NCBI GenBank assembly: GCA_016200265.1
Contig: JACQFE010000045.1
Coordinates: forward strand, 62,001 to 126,000
DNA length: 64,000 bases
Reading direction: 5' to 3'
Source of the DNA: Planctomycetota bacterium
GTDB lineage: Bacteria; Planctomycetota; Phycisphaerae; UBA1845
Shown: positions 63,863-64,000 of the stretch, piece by piece
Position numbering within the stretch: the stretch's first letter is position 1
Layout of the letters: every line of letters begins with the position of its first letter
Made by a program: the position numbers and the translations under genes
The notes under the pieces: generated by a model
The model's database searches: none
What the model saw: only the letters and a program-made list of their open reading frames with translations
What the model was told of the DNA's origin: nothing

Positions 63863-64000
63863 TCATCGGGCGCTGGTGGCAGGTTCTCGACCGGCGCTCC
63901 GCGCCGACGCATGCTTCACAATAAATTTCTCAATGGCCACATCGACAGTTGAATTTCCCGTTTTCACGGCCAAATCCGCGGCCAACAGGTCTCGCTGCTG
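63863..64000 (-). CDS. C-terminal end of a gene, possibly DNA polymerase III delta subunit
   Basis: The last 45 codons of a minus-strand gene run from the right edge to a TGA at 63863-63865. The peptide includes QRDLLAADLAVKTGNSTVDV and AIEKFIVKHA. A Leu-Leu-x-x-Asp-Leu-x-x-Lys-x-Gly pattern followed by a short helix is typical of the C-terminus of HolA-type clamp-loader delta subunits. With so little sequence this is a suggestion only. The lipoprotein gene begins ~88 bases downstream on the same strand. Confidence 0.4.
   Translation of the reverse strand, partial: QQRDLLAADLAVKTGNSTVDVAIEKFIVKHASARSAGREPATSAR

Noticed and set aside
1..64000. tRNA, rRNA, prophage or insertion-sequence genes
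   Set aside because: I saw no tRNA-like T-loops with matching arms, no rRNA sequence, no transposase and no phage structural gene. The XerD gene is of the housekeeping type.

Overview
The window looks like a chromosomal segment of a Gram-negative bacterium of the Planctomycetota, most likely a Phycisphaerae-like lineage. This is inferred from gene content, because no rRNA or tRNA gene is present. The pointers are: an ECF sigma factor next to a TPR-bearing Ser/Thr kinase; large secreted proteins with Asp-Cys-Asn / Asn-Gly-Ile-Pro-Asp repeats; a dockerin-like C-terminal module; an IPTL-CTERM-like tail; several membrane proteins with a C-x2-C-x-Y-x-L ... CPECGTP zinc ribbon; and an LptE-type lipoprotein implying an LPS outer membrane. 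Genes are dense, on both strands, and mostly in short co-directional runs.

Layout. 1-2.2 kb: two lipoproteins, one with TPRs and cut by the left edge. 2.5-4.2 kb: membrane dipeptidase overlapping a Maf pyrophosphatase. 4.3-10.1 kb (minus): a MacAB-type ABC system (adaptor, ATPase, two tandem permeases) with a Yip1-like membrane protein upstream. 10.4-13.8 kb: mutS and a DinB-family protein. 13.9-17.5 kb (minus): two secreted proteins, one with FG-GAP/VCBS repeats plus an ASPIC/UnbV domain and the dockerin-like module. 17.9-22.5 kb: sigma factor, kinase, and a secreted beta-propeller with a sorting tail. 22.9-28.9 kb: rex, a helical exported protein, and an oligopeptide/dipeptide-type transporter (binding protein and two permeases, no ATPase here). 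28.9-36.9 kb: a 1327-residue secreted beta-helix protein, two small genes, a lipoprotein that is almost only the dockerin-like module, and a metalloprotease gene broken by one TAG codon. 36.9-41.6 kb (minus): TPR/BamD-like protein, LptE-like lipoprotein, FtsH, LarE. 41.7-49.5 kb: a dehydrogenase, a TolB-like propeller, a frameshifted methyltransferase, XerD, a HExxH protein, YggU, ProC and a zinc-ribbon membrane protein. 49.9-54.0 kb: a ParA-type ATPase fused to a CBM48-like domain, followed by GT2 and GT4 glycosyltransferases. 54.2-59.6 kb: three large envelope proteins in a probable operon. 59.6-64 kb: two more zinc-ribbon membrane proteins, a Kazal-repeat protein that ends in repeat DNA, a lipoprotein, and the 3' end of a gene that may be holA.

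The most unusual items are: (1) a shared ~215-220-residue C-terminal module in three exported proteins, with conserved cysteines, a dockerin-like Asp/Asn-rich motif pair and a terminal Cys-Pro; (2) the ParA-CBM48 fusion beside glycosyltransferases; (3) several families of short dispersed repeats, including a ~96-bp element with terminal inverted repeats present twice and TTCGA-rich repeats that have run into coding sequence; (4) genes that look freshly broken (metalloprotease, methyltransferase, Kazal protein). Starts were chosen from ribosome-binding sites, overlaps and signal peptides, so several differ from the longest possible frame.
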